Positions 33,028 to 41,746 of a stretch of DNA of 62,629 bases are shown in pieces. The notes below the pieces were generated by a model. That model did not search any database, had not been told where the DNA came from, and worked only from the letters and a program-made list of their open reading frames with translations. Source of the DNA: Lachnospiraceae bacterium (GTDB taxonomy: Bacteria > Bacillota > Clostridia > Lachnospirales > Lachnospiraceae); contig JAILMH010000067.1 of assembly GCA_024692715.1 (NCBI GenBank), positions 1-62,629 of the forward strand, written 5' to 3'. Within the stretch, counting starts at the first letter, position 1, and each line of letters opens with the position of its first letter. The translations under genes and the position numbers were made by a program.

Positions 33028-34389
33028 TCATTGTATAAATCTGTAAACGACCTCAGGATCAACGACCACAAGATAACCTGCTTCTCTTATCCTGCGAAAC
33101 ATCTCCATCGGATCCTTATCGTAGTATTGCATAAGATCACTTCTCACAACACATGCCTTATTTGAGACTGCTTCTACGTCCTGCTGCATTGCTGCCCTGT
33201 GCATGTATCCTGAAAAATGCATATTCATTTTATCATAGAGTGGTACTTTTCTGCCATAGGAGTCTGTTGTATATCCGCTTGAAATAATATTCCCAAGCCT
33301 TCCGACAACTCTAGCTCCGACAGCACCCACTTCTTCTCTTGCAAAATATGAGGCGAGGATCTTTTCATTTTCATCGTTTTCAGCGATAAGCCTGTCATCC
33401 ATAAGGACCTTATACTCAGGAATTTCATTCTGAGAATAAGTGATCCTGTAAAATCCACGATGATTAGTATGTTCGACATTACCATTGATACCATGTCTTT
33501 TAAGCCACGCTTCAAGCACCTTCCGGCCACTTTCATAAGCATAAAGCTTACTCTCCGGATTGTCTGCCGTGGAACCGTCTGACGCCCTCCAGTGGTACAA
33601 TATCTGTGGAACATGCACTATATTTTCTCTCATGGTCTGCTCTATACACCTCAGGATAAAATCATAATCCTGCGCTCCGTCGAACTCCGTCCTAAAGCCT
33701 CCTGTTGCCAGGGCGATACTGCGCTTTACAACAAAAAGATGACATATATAGTTATTAGAAAGCAGCAGATCCAGATTAAAATCCGGCTTACGATTCGGCG
33801 TAAAATATTTATCCTCAGGGCCATAATACTTGTCTTCATCAGTATATGCAATATCAGCACCATTTTGAAGTGCGCCTGCAACTGACTCAAAGGCATCCGC
33901 TGAAAGGAAATCATCATGATCTATAAGTGCCACATAATCCCCTGTGGCAGCTTTCAGAGCTTCATTCGTATTTCCTGAGATTCCTTTGTTTTCCTCAAGT
34001 CTAATGTAAATTATATCACTAAGTTTTCCGGAATCCTTATATCCCTGAGCACAATTCTCGACATTATCTGTTTTTCCCGCATCAGCGATAACTATTTCGA
34101 GATTCTTATAGGTCTGCTCAGCTATTGATCTCATTAAAAAATCGAAATCATCCGGGTCCGGATCATATGTCGGAATGAGAAGACTGAATCTGATATTTTT
34201 CTCAAATGCACCGCACTCCGGAAGTGAACGCTTCGAAGCCTCACGCTTTCTGGCTTCTGAAGCATAGAGCAGATTATCGGCAGCTTCCTTGAATCCCTCC
34301 ACTGACCTTACCGCTGTTTCAGCCACTCCATTTCTTTGAATATATGATTTTGTCTTTGAATATATATTCTCAATAGTTCTGAGATTCAA
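33028..34389 (-). CDS. GT2-family glycosyltransferase
   Basis: 453 residues from TTG 34389, preferred because GGAGG lies 8 bases upstream; TTG 34404 would need no such spacing and has none. A short helical lead (residues 1-60) precedes the GT-A domain: LLIPTYDPDPDDF, VIADAGKT, NKGISGNTNEAL, LIDHDDFLS and AYTDEDKYYG, the last two being donor and metal site. The C-terminal 130 residues resemble the start of a second GT2 domain without its active site. This type occurs in rhamnan-like wall polysaccharide loci. It sits between the acetylesterase and the WbbL-like gene. Confidence 0.88.
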   Translation of the reverse strand: MNLRTIENIYSKTKSYIQRNGVAETAVRSVEGFKEAADNLLYASEARKREASKRSLPECGAFEKNIRFSLLIPTYDPDPDDFDFLMRSIAEQTYKNLEIVIADAGKTDNVENCAQGYKDSGKLSDIIYIRLEENKGISGNTNEALKAATGDYVALIDHDDFLSADAFESVAGALQNGADIAYTDEDKYYGPEDKYFTPNRKPDFNLDLLLSNNYICHLFVVKRSIALATGGFRTEFDGAQDYDFILRCIEQTMRENIVHVPQILYHWRASDGSTADNPESKLYAYESGRKVLEAWLKRHGINGNVEHTNHRGFYRITYSQNEIPEYKVLMDDRLIAENDENEKILASYFAREEVGAVGARVVGRLGNIISSGYTTDSYGRKVPLYDKMNMHFSGYMHRAAMQQDVEAVSNKACVVRSDLMQYYDKDPMEMFRRIREAGYLVVVDPEVVYRFIQ

Positions 34390-34404
34390 TCCGCACACCT
34401 CCAA

Positions 34405-35484
34405 TTACTGTCCTTCATAATATATTGGCTCGTACATCTCTCCTGTAAGTGGATCTATAAATTCAGGATCATGACGGGTCTTTGCAAAATAAGCTGCATT
34501 CACTCCAGCATCCTCTCCTAAAAGATTCAGCGCATCCTGATCATAATGGTATTCATCCACCATATAGCTTTCATCAAGCTTTGAAAGAAGCACTGACACA
34601 AGCACGAATCGAGGATCGGTACGGCAGAGCTCTGTCTGAAGCTTACTGATCCTGTCATAGATTGAAGCATCACTGATAGTTCTTCCAACACGGATCATCA
34701 TAAATTTATCAATTCCCTTATAAAAAAGCTTTGAGGAAAAAGTATTTATATCCGCAAGATACTGCGAATCAGAGACATTTTCTATTACATCATTTTCACC
34801 TTGCAGAAATACTACAAACTGATTTCTGATCGTGTAGCCATTCTCTACGAGCCATGTCTTTGCATTCATATATCTGGTAACAACATCATCCCCGACAACG
34901 TCAGTTGCCCAGTATGTCGAAGGTGTTCCGCCCTTTGATGCAGATACTGCCACCACCGGCACTCCGGTCTCCTTATAATACGCGTTTACAAAAGCCGTAA
35001 CAAGACTGCCTCTCTTCATGAACATATCATTCATGGTCTCGGTATTTTCATAAAATCCGAAGGGCTCTGTTATCGTGTAAAGCTTTGTCGGATCAGAGAC
35101 CGCCCTAAACTCAGCTCCGGCGCCCTCAGTCAGCTTCGGTGCCTTTGAAGCATCTCCGCCCCATCCGGCCATATTACTCTGTCCTGCAAAAACTATAAGG
35201 TCCACAGAAACTGTATCCTTATGCTCAGTTATTTCTTTATCCTCTTCAGCTTTATCAAGCTGTTCCTGAATTTCTTCGTCAATTTCTATTTCAGATGCAT
35301 CTTTTAAGGGCTCTGATCTCTCGTCCGAAACATTTGCATGATCCGTAACGTGATTGAGAATACTTGCTGTCCTTGGAACAATGTATCTTTTAAATACTGC
35401 AAAGACTGCTGCAGCAAGTGCAGCAGTCATAAGCAGAAGTAAAATTATTTTCCAAAAGAAATTTCGCTTAGTTCTTTTTCTCAA
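34405..35484 (-). CDS. Membrane-anchored carbohydrate O-acetylesterase (SASA/CE6-like SGNH)
   Basis: 359 residues. A basic N-terminus and one membrane helix (about 11-31) are followed by an acidic linker and an SGNH-type domain. IVFAGQSNMAGWGG puts the nucleophile at Ser103; SASKGGTPSTYW, VVFLQGENDV and VDEYHYDQDAL provide the oxyanion and His blocks typical of the sialate O-acetylesterase (SASA) family. It should remove acetyl groups from a sugar outside the membrane. In a polysaccharide locus this suggests editing of O-acetylation, in contrast to the MBOAT modules elsewhere. Overlaps the GtrA gene by 17 bases. Confidence 0.83.
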   Translation of the reverse strand: MRKRTKRNFFWKIILLLLMTAALAAAVFAVFKRYIVPRTASILNHVTDHANVSDERSEPLKDASEIEIDEEIQEQLDKAEEDKEITEHKDTVSVDLIVFAGQSNMAGWGGDASKAPKLTEGAGAEFRAVSDPTKLYTITEPFGFYENTETMNDMFMKRGSLVTAFVNAYYKETGVPVVAVSASKGGTPSTYWATDVVGDDVVTRYMNAKTWLVENGYTIRNQFVVFLQGENDVIENVSDSQYLADINTFSSKLFYKGIDKFMMIRVGRTISDASIYDRISKLQTELCRTDPRFVLVSVLLSKLDESYMVDEYHYDQDALNLLGEDAGVNAAYFAKTRHDPEFIDPLTGEMYEPIYYEGQ

Positions 35485-35932
35485 TAAAAATTTTCCTCGT
35501 TATAAAGTTATATATCATTACAATCCCTGTCGCAATGATCTTACCTATCTGCTCTTTGAAATCCCAAAGAATACCACTCTGAAGCATGGCAACTGCATCA
35601 TAAATATGAAGCACTCCCATGATGATGGCTTCATTAAGACCAAGTCCGATCACAGATAAAATTACAAATATTGTAAATTCTTTTCTTTTATCCATATTTT
35701 CATCATGAACAAAAACATATTTCATGCTGGAAACATAGTTAAAGATCACTGAAATGACAAAACCAAAGAAAGCTGCGATCATTACAGTTGTTTTCTCTTT
35801 ACCAAAAACTGCGATTATTGCAGAGTAAACAGCAAAGTCGATAACAAATGAAATTCCGCCAACTACTCCAAACTTAAGTATCTGTGCTATAAGCGCACTC
35901 AATCCGCTTTTTTCTTTAATCGTATTTTCCAA
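35468..35932 (-). CDS. GtrA-family membrane protein
   Basis: 154 residues with four membrane helices. LKFGVVGGISFVIDFAVY and FGFVISVIFNYVSSMKYVF are the GtrA signature. These proteins are thought to flip undecaprenyl-phosphate sugars made by DPM1-like GT2 enzymes, and the gene before it (20-base gap) is exactly such an enzyme. The last helix-loop ends in a basic tail. It therefore belongs to a side-branch glycosylation route together with the neighbouring GT2 and GT87 genes. Confidence 0.92.
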   Translation of the reverse strand: MENTIKEKSGLSALIAQILKFGVVGGISFVIDFAVYSAIIAVFGKEKTTVMIAAFFGFVISVIFNYVSSMKYVFVHDENMDKRKEFTIFVILSVIGLGLNEAIIMGVLHIYDAVAMLQSGILWDFKEQIGKIIATGIVMIYNFITRKIFIEKKN

Positions 35933-35952
35933 AACAATTCCTTTCGTTACAC

Positions 35953-36657
35953 CTATATTCTTTTATTCAGACGTGCAAAATCCTTAAGTGCATTTTTTCC
36001 AATGTTAAATATACGCTTCATATTTATCGAATTCACACCGCCCTGACGTGGTTTGAAACTGATAGGAACAAACTTAACATTGCAGTGATGCTTTGTATAG
36101 ATTACTGTAATCAGAACATTTGTAAGAAAATAATTTCCAGGTATCAGATACAGTTTTTTATGAAGTGTTTCTGCTTTCATCAGACGGAATGGCGAATTAG
36201 CATCAGTGACTACACAGTGAAAGCTAAGAAATATCACTGTTTTAAGGACCTTAGTGACGAATATCCTTGACCATCCGTCCTGTCTGTGGTTACGATATCC
36301 AACTATCATATCATAATGGCGTCTGCTTCTCCAAAATGCCGGAAACTCAGCCGCCGATGTCTGACCGTCAGAATCTGTCTGAAAAATGTAATCAGCCCCG
36401 GCCTTTATCGCATACTTATATCCGGCAAGGATCGTAGGACCATGCCCGGAATTTTCCTTATGCTTAACTATAAGCTGCGGCCTTTTTTCGGCTTCCGCCC
36501 GCAGCACACTCAACGTGCTGTCGCTCGATCCGTCATCAATAACAACAAGTCTGCTTTCCTCACCTGTCATCACGACCATCGGATACCATTCATCAATAAC
36601 ATCCCTGACTGTTGCTTCTTCATTATAAGCCGGAATAATCATATATAACTTATCCAT
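35953..36657 (-). CDS. DPM1-like GT2 (undecaprenyl-phosphate glycosyltransferase)
   Basis: 234 residues. YMIIPAYNEEATVRDVIDEW, VVIDDGSSDSTL, NSGHGPTILAGY, FQTDSDGQ and the GYRNHRQDGWSR block match dolichyl/undecaprenyl-phosphate mannose or glucose synthases. No C-terminal membrane helices follow, so membrane steps are likely done by GtrA. It would move a sugar from a nucleotide donor to undecaprenyl phosphate. Gene order GT87, this GT2, GtrA forms a compact triad. Confidence 0.9.
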   Translation of the reverse strand: MDKLYMIIPAYNEEATVRDVIDEWYPMVVMTGEESRLVVIDDGSSDSTLSVLRAEAEKRPQLIVKHKENSGHGPTILAGYKYAIKAGADYIFQTDSDGQTSAAEFPAFWRSRRHYDMIVGYRNHRQDGWSRIFVTKVLKTVIFLSFHCVVTDANSPFRLMKAETLHKKLYLIPGNYFLTNVLITVIYTKHHCNVKFVPISFKPRQGGVNSINMKRIFNIGKNALKDFARLNKRI

Positions 36658-36700
36658 TCATTCCTCCATTCCGACATACCCTGGCCAATACCCCTGAGGT

Positions 36701-37846
36701 TTATTTATGACTGAAGCTTATCCTGCTCTTCATCATGAAACACGCTGCAAAACCCACTATCAAAGCGTAGTAAAGCACTCCCGCAGCGATAATAGAGGCT
36801 CCATTCTCATGAAATACCCTGAGTCCAAAGAAAATAAATAAAACTGTGATCACATAAAAGGCTCTGATCTTTTTGTAATTAATGATTCCCGGAAGTGCTG
36901 CAGTAAGCACAAAATAATCATAGGTCCTGTGATATGTGATTATCAGACTGACTAACAATAACAAAGTGAAAAGTTCATTGTCATAGCCTTCATCAAACTT
37001 TAATGCAATTCCCAAAAGTACGAGCATTAACAGGCCTGTCAGCACTACCGCCCATGATGCCCCACCTGTAAGCGCACTTATATCAAGACTTCCTTCTGAT
37101 GCCAGTGCCGAAGACACTTTAAGCGGCTTGATTATCATATTCAAAAAAGATTCCCCAAGCCAGAAGCAGCTGAATATAGTCAAAAATATATGTATGACTA
37201 TAGATATAAAGAACTCCTTGAATCTCTTCTTGTATATGAACCAGATAGCGAGCGGAGCTGTCAATGTGTATTTAAAATATGAAACGGCCAGCGGTAAAGC
37301 GGCGATCTCAGAGTGTCCAAGCTCTGACAGCCATACAGCCAGCAGGAAAAAGGCAAATGAAAACAGCGTATGCTGTCCAACACCTATCTGGTTTCTCCAG
37401 GGTGTTCCCGCGATCATCAGCAGAGAGGCTATTATAAATACATCTCTGTCCAGCTGTTTCATAAAGGTTTTTCTAAGTAAAAAGATAATCGCTGCCGTAA
37501 ACAACAGATTTAAGATAAGCCATACAACTCTGGCCGCTGTGTAGTGCAGCAATGTAAGCGGTGACAGTAGAAAAAGAAGGCTCGGAAACTGATTAGCCTC
37601 CATATTCTGAGGCGCATTTATCGAGTCAAAATATTCGTTGAACTCGTTCATTTCAGGTGCATTGACCCTGGCAAGCTGGCTAAGACTCACGTCATAAGGG
37701 TCGATGTGCATGGTAAGCGCTTTAACAGCATCCCACTGAAAATCCTGACTATAATAAAGCGCATTTTTAACACCCGCTGTTATAGAAAGCAGTGCCGCAA
37801 AAAGCAGCACCGCTATCAGTATTTTTTTCCAGATGTCTTTTGACAT
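36701..37846 (-). CDS. GT87-like polytopic membrane glycosyltransferase
   Basis: 381 residues with about nine to ten membrane helices. An early extracytoplasmic loop with FQWDAVKALTMHIDPYD and the later ANQFPSLLFLLSPLTLLHY segment matches the GT87/DUF2029 family (GT-C fold), where an acidic residue in the first loop is catalytic. Such enzymes use polyprenyl-phosphate sugars as donors outside the membrane. With the DPM1-like and GtrA genes downstream it would be the transferase that decorates the polysaccharide or a surface protein. It lies 14 bases after phosphoglucomutase. Confidence 0.82.
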   Translation of the reverse strand: MSKDIWKKILIAVLLFAALLSITAGVKNALYYSQDFQWDAVKALTMHIDPYDVSLSQLARVNAPEMNEFNEYFDSINAPQNMEANQFPSLLFLLSPLTLLHYTAARVVWLILNLLFTAAIIFLLRKTFMKQLDRDVFIIASLLMIAGTPWRNQIGVGQHTLFSFAFFLLAVWLSELGHSEIAALPLAVSYFKYTLTAPLAIWFIYKKRFKEFFISIVIHIFLTIFSCFWLGESFLNMIIKPLKVSSALASEGSLDISALTGGASWAVVLTGLLMLVLLGIALKFDEGYDNELFTLLLLVSLIITYHRTYDYFVLTAALPGIINYKKIRAFYVITVLFIFFGLRVFHENGASIIAAGVLYYALIVGFAACFMMKSRISFSHK

Positions 37847-37860
37847 TTCAAATCCCTTTA

Positions 37861-39591
37861 TTATTCTGCAAGTTTTTTGATTACATCTGCCTTGAGCTCT
37901 TCAAGCTTCTTATCTGAATCCTCAAGGCTTGTACCCTTAACACCCATATAGAATTTGATCTTAGGCTCTGTTCCTGAAGGACGTACACAGCACCATGAAT
38001 TATTATCAAGATCAAAATAAAGAACGTTTGATGTAGGAAGTCCTGTCTTCTTAACTTCGCCTGTCACATTGTTGACAGCCTTGTCTTCCTTATAATCACG
38101 ATACTCATTGACCTTAAGTCCGGCAAATTCCTTCGGAGGATTCTGACGGATCTTCTCCATCATTCCCTTGATCTGGGCTGCACCATCCACACCCTTAAGT
38201 GTTACTGTATGGATACCCTCTCTGTAGAAGCCGTACTTCTTATAGATGCTCATCATCTGATCCCAGACAGTGATTCCGTTCTTCTTGCACCACGCGGCAA
38301 CTTCTGCAAGGCACATAACTGCATCAACTGCATCCTTATCACGGGCATGTGTACCAACGAGGCAGCCATAAGACTCTTCATAGCCAAATACATACTCGTA
38401 TGAATTATTCTCTTCAAAGAACTTGATCTGCTCTCCGATATACTTGAATCCTGTAAGGACCTCGATAAGCTTGAGCTTGTACTCTTCTGCGATAGGATCG
38501 GCCATGTTTGAAGATACGATAGTCTTAACAAGCGCGCCATTTGAAGGAAGCTTGCCCATCTTTGCAAGTTCTCTGATTCGATACTCTGCGATAAGAATAC
38601 CTGACATATTTCCTGTGAAGCTTACGTATTCACCTGTAGCTGTATCCTTTGCATAGATTCCGAGACGGTCTGCATCAGGATCTGTTGCAAGAACAATATC
38701 AGCATCCTTTTCCTTTGCAAGCTTAAGTGCAAGGGTGAATGCCTTAGGATCTTCAGGATTAGGATACTCAAGAGTTGTGAACTCAGGATCCGGAAGCTCC
38801 TGCTCAGGAACTACATATACATTCTTAAATCCAAGCTCGGCAAGAATTCTTCTAACCGGTACATTACCTGTTCCATGGAAAGGTGTATATACGATCTTAA
38901 TATCATCAGCAACTTCTTTGATGATCTCCGGATGAATTATAAGCTTTTTCAGCTCTGCCATATACATGTCATCGATTTCTTTGCCGATCACATTGTAAAG
39001 TCCGGCCTTCTGAGCTTCTGCCTTATCCATTGTCTTTGCATCGCTGTATGCCTTAACTGCAGAAACTTCATTGATGATATCTGTATCTCTCGGAGCTGTG
39101 ATCTGAGCGCCGTCTTCCCAGTAAACCTTATAACCGTTGTACTCAGGCGGGTTATGACTTGCTGTGATAACGATACCTGCTGTACACTTAAGAGTTCTAA
39201 GCGCAAATGAAAGCTCCGGTGTCGGTCTTAAAGAATCAAACACATATGCCTTGATACCGTTTGCATTAAGGCAAAGTGCTGCGATATCAGCAAACTCTGG
39301 AGACATCTTTCTGCAGTCATAGGCGATCGCAACACCCTTATCCTGTGTTCCCTCTTTAAGGATATAGTTGGCAAGGCCCTGTGTAGCCTTTCTTACAGTG
39401 TAGATATTCATGCGGTTTGAACCTGCACCGATAACACCGCGAAGTCCGCCTGTACCAAACTCAAGATCTTTATAAAAACGATCTTCTATCTCTGCCTCGT
39501 TATCTTTAATATTGCTTAATTCAGCTTTTGTATCCTCATCGAAATATGGGTCGTTCAGCCAATATTCGAATTTTTTCTTAAAATCGTCCAC
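37861..39591 (-). CDS. Phosphoglucomutase/phosphomannomutase
   Basis: 576 residues, starting with GTG 39591 behind GGAGG. The alpha-D-phosphohexomutase marks are TASHNPPEYNGYK (phosphoserine loop), ATDPDADRLG (metal loop), GYEESYGCL (sugar loop) and RPSGTEPKIKFY (phosphate site). It interconverts glucose 6-phosphate and glucose 1-phosphate and so supplies the substrate of RfbA. It has its own promoter and a cre-like site and begins the second half of the polysaccharide locus. Confidence 0.94.
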   Translation of the reverse strand: MDDFKKKFEYWLNDPYFDEDTKAELSNIKDNEAEIEDRFYKDLEFGTGGLRGVIGAGSNRMNIYTVRKATQGLANYILKEGTQDKGVAIAYDCRKMSPEFADIAALCLNANGIKAYVFDSLRPTPELSFALRTLKCTAGIVITASHNPPEYNGYKVYWEDGAQITAPRDTDIINEVSAVKAYSDAKTMDKAEAQKAGLYNVIGKEIDDMYMAELKKLIIHPEIIKEVADDIKIVYTPFHGTGNVPVRRILAELGFKNVYVVPEQELPDPEFTTLEYPNPEDPKAFTLALKLAKEKDADIVLATDPDADRLGIYAKDTATGEYVSFTGNMSGILIAEYRIRELAKMGKLPSNGALVKTIVSSNMADPIAEEYKLKLIEVLTGFKYIGEQIKFFEENNSYEYVFGYEESYGCLVGTHARDKDAVDAVMCLAEVAAWCKKNGITVWDQMMSIYKKYGFYREGIHTVTLKGVDGAAQIKGMMEKIRQNPPKEFAGLKVNEYRDYKEDKAVNNVTGEVKKTGLPTSNVLYFDLDNNSWCCVRPSGTEPKIKFYMGVKGTSLEDSDKKLEELKADVIKKLAE

Positions 39592-39626
39592 TCTGGTAAC
39601 CTCCTAATGGTTCTTATTATAATTCT

Positions 39627-39658
39627 AGAACGTTTTCGCTATTGCACGTGTAATTATA
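39627..39658 (-). promoter_or_regulatory. Phosphoglucomutase promoter with cre-like site
   Basis: On the minus strand TGT-TATAAT (from 39661 to 39653) is an extended -10. Just downstream, CGAAAACGTTCT (39638-39627) matches most of the CcpA cre consensus, lacking the first T and the last C/A. A site at about +8 to +19 would allow catabolite repression. The -35 is poor. Confidence 0.45.
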
Positions 39659-39693
39659 ACATAACTGTTTTTTTATTGGTACTATATCAATAC

Positions 39694-41715
39694 TCACTGC
39701 ACCATAGGGGCAGGACTTGCCTTAAGCGTATAATTGCTGTGATCAAGTGAGAAATTCGGATTATAATACGGGTCTCCGGCCTTGATGACCTTGCTCCACT
39801 TAGCGCGGAAATGCTCAGCCTCAGCGTCATAACGCGCTGCTCTCTCGGCATTTGAACCATCTGTATCATCGCCCCTTGACTTCGACTCATAGTGGAAGAG
39901 CTCTGCAAAAGGTGTGAAGATATTCAGATAATTTTTCTCACGAAGGCGCAGGCAGAAATCCACATCGTTAAGGGCAACTGCGAAATCCTCAGCAAATCCG
40001 CCGATCTCCTCGTATTTAGCCTTTGAAACCATCATACAGGCTCCTGTGACAGCTGAAACATCCTGCGCATAGCAGAGGCGTCCCATATATCCCAGGTTGT
40101 CCTTTGCAAGACGATAGTGTGTGTGGCCTGCTGTTCTGTGTGCTCCAAGTCCGATGACTATTCCGGCATGCTGGATCGACCAGTCCTCATAATAAAGCTT
40201 ACATCCGACAGCACCAACATCTTCACGCTGGGCATACATAAGAAGGTTCTCGATCCAGTCCCTTGAAACAACGGCGGTATCGTTATTAAGAAGCAGCACA
40301 TACTCACCTTCAGCATTCTTAACTCCGTAGTTGACAAGTTTCGAGAAGTTAAATCCCTTACTTTCAGTGTAATTAACGATCTTTACCTTCGGAGCCTTCT
40401 TAAGTGCCTCATAATACTCCATTGTCTCAGGCTCTTTACTTCCATTCTCGACAACGACGATCTCATAATTTTCATAAGATGTCTTATCAAGGATCGACTC
40501 GATACATCTTCTAAGATCCGAAACATGATCATGACTCGGGATCACTATGCTGACCTTAGGCTCTCCTTTGATCTCATAACGAATTCTGAAGATAGTTGGA
40601 AAAGCTCTTGTGCTCTCAACTTCAAAATTCTCAAAGCCACAGCTCTTAAGATGTGCTGAAACAGCATTCTTGGCTGCATTAATAGCATATGTCTTAGAAT
40701 TGATATCTGCAGCTGTTGAAGCAGCATGACTTCTCCAATAGTAAAGAATGTGCGGTACGTGACGGATGCACTTTGCCTTTGCTGTAAGTCTTAAGATCAT
40801 ATCGTGATCCTGGCTTCCGTCAAATTCTGAACGGAAATGTCCGACTTCATCAGAAAGCTTCTTACTGAAAACAGAGAAATGACAGATATAGTTATTCGCT
40901 CTGAGGTTATCAATAGAAAACTCAGGCTTAAAATGAAGAGTTATCATATCATTGATATCTTCGCCCTGGAATGTTGCCTCGTCACAATAAAGGAAATCAG
41001 CCCCTGTCTTCTCTATCTCGAGCATGTACTGATAAAGTACTGACGGATGGAGAAGATCATCATGGTCAAAAAGTCCGATATAGTCACCTGTTGCAAGCTC
41101 AAAGCAGACATTTGTATTTCCTGAGATTCCAAGATTCTTTTCAATCTTCTTATAACGGATGCGATCTTTGTGACCTGTCGCATTATCTTTTGCGATATAC
41201 TCGTCAACGATCTTTTTAACATAAGAATGCTCAGCATCAGAACCATCTGCAAGACACAGTTCCCAGCCGGCATAAGTCTGCGCTGTAACACTTTCGATCA
41301 TTTCCCTAAGGAATTTTTCTGGTGTATTATAAAGCGGTACAAGAATACTGAATACGTGATCTTCCTTAAACTTATGATTCTCTTCCTCCTGACGGCGCGC
41401 CGCATTCGGAAAGCTCTCTGTACCATGGTATTTATACGCCATCATCTCGATACGCTTTGATTTGATCTTTCGTATAACACCGCTGATATTTCCGTATCTC
41501 TTAACTCTTGTAATAGCATTCTTTGTGTGAGACCACGCGAGTCTGAACGGCATGATCGACTTATAAATAAGGCTTCCCTTAAGAAGATTGATCTTACGCT
41601 TCATCTCTGCATTTTCAACTTCTGCAGTTACAAGCTCACGCGTAAGCTTTTCATTTTTCTTTTTCTCATCTTCGTAAAGTTCCTTGTAGTAATTCTCCAT
41701 ACTTTGATCTGACAT
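39694..41715 (-). CDS. Tandem-domain GT2 glycosyltransferase
   Basis: 673 residues. A coiled coil (about 8-45, Glu/Lys-rich) leads into a first GT2 domain (SILVPLYNTPEKFL, CLADGSD, NLGISGNTN, LFDHDDLLHP, FLYCDEATF) and a second one from about 390 (KVSIVIPSHDHVSDL, VVVENGSKE, GFNFSKLVNYG, LLNNDTAVV, ALNDVDFCLRLREKNY). Both nucleotide-sugar sites look complete, so it may add two different sugars or alternate linkages. This double-GT2 type is common in wall rhamnan clusters. It is the last gene before the phosphoglucomutase promoter. Confidence 0.9.
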   Translation of the reverse strand: MSDQSMENYYKELYEDEKKKNEKLTRELVTAEVENAEMKRKINLLKGSLIYKSIMPFRLAWSHTKNAITRVKRYGNISGVIRKIKSKRIEMMAYKYHGTESFPNAARRQEEENHKFKEDHVFSILVPLYNTPEKFLREMIESVTAQTYAGWELCLADGSDAEHSYVKKIVDEYIAKDNATGHKDRIRYKKIEKNLGISGNTNVCFELATGDYIGLFDHDDLLHPSVLYQYMLEIEKTGADFLYCDEATFQGEDINDMITLHFKPEFSIDNLRANNYICHFSVFSKKLSDEVGHFRSEFDGSQDHDMILRLTAKAKCIRHVPHILYYWRSHAASTAADINSKTYAINAAKNAVSAHLKSCGFENFEVESTRAFPTIFRIRYEIKGEPKVSIVIPSHDHVSDLRRCIESILDKTSYENYEIVVVENGSKEPETMEYYEALKKAPKVKIVNYTESKGFNFSKLVNYGVKNAEGEYVLLLNNDTAVVSRDWIENLLMYAQREDVGAVGCKLYYEDWSIQHAGIVIGLGAHRTAGHTHYRLAKDNLGYMGRLCYAQDVSAVTGACMMVSKAKYEEIGGFAEDFAVALNDVDFCLRLREKNYLNIFTPFAELFHYESKSRGDDTDGSNAERAARYDAEAEHFRAKWSKVIKAGDPYYNPNFSLDHSNYTLKASPAPMVQ

Positions 41716-41746
41716 AATTTCCTCATTCCAAAGGCCTTGCTTTAGT

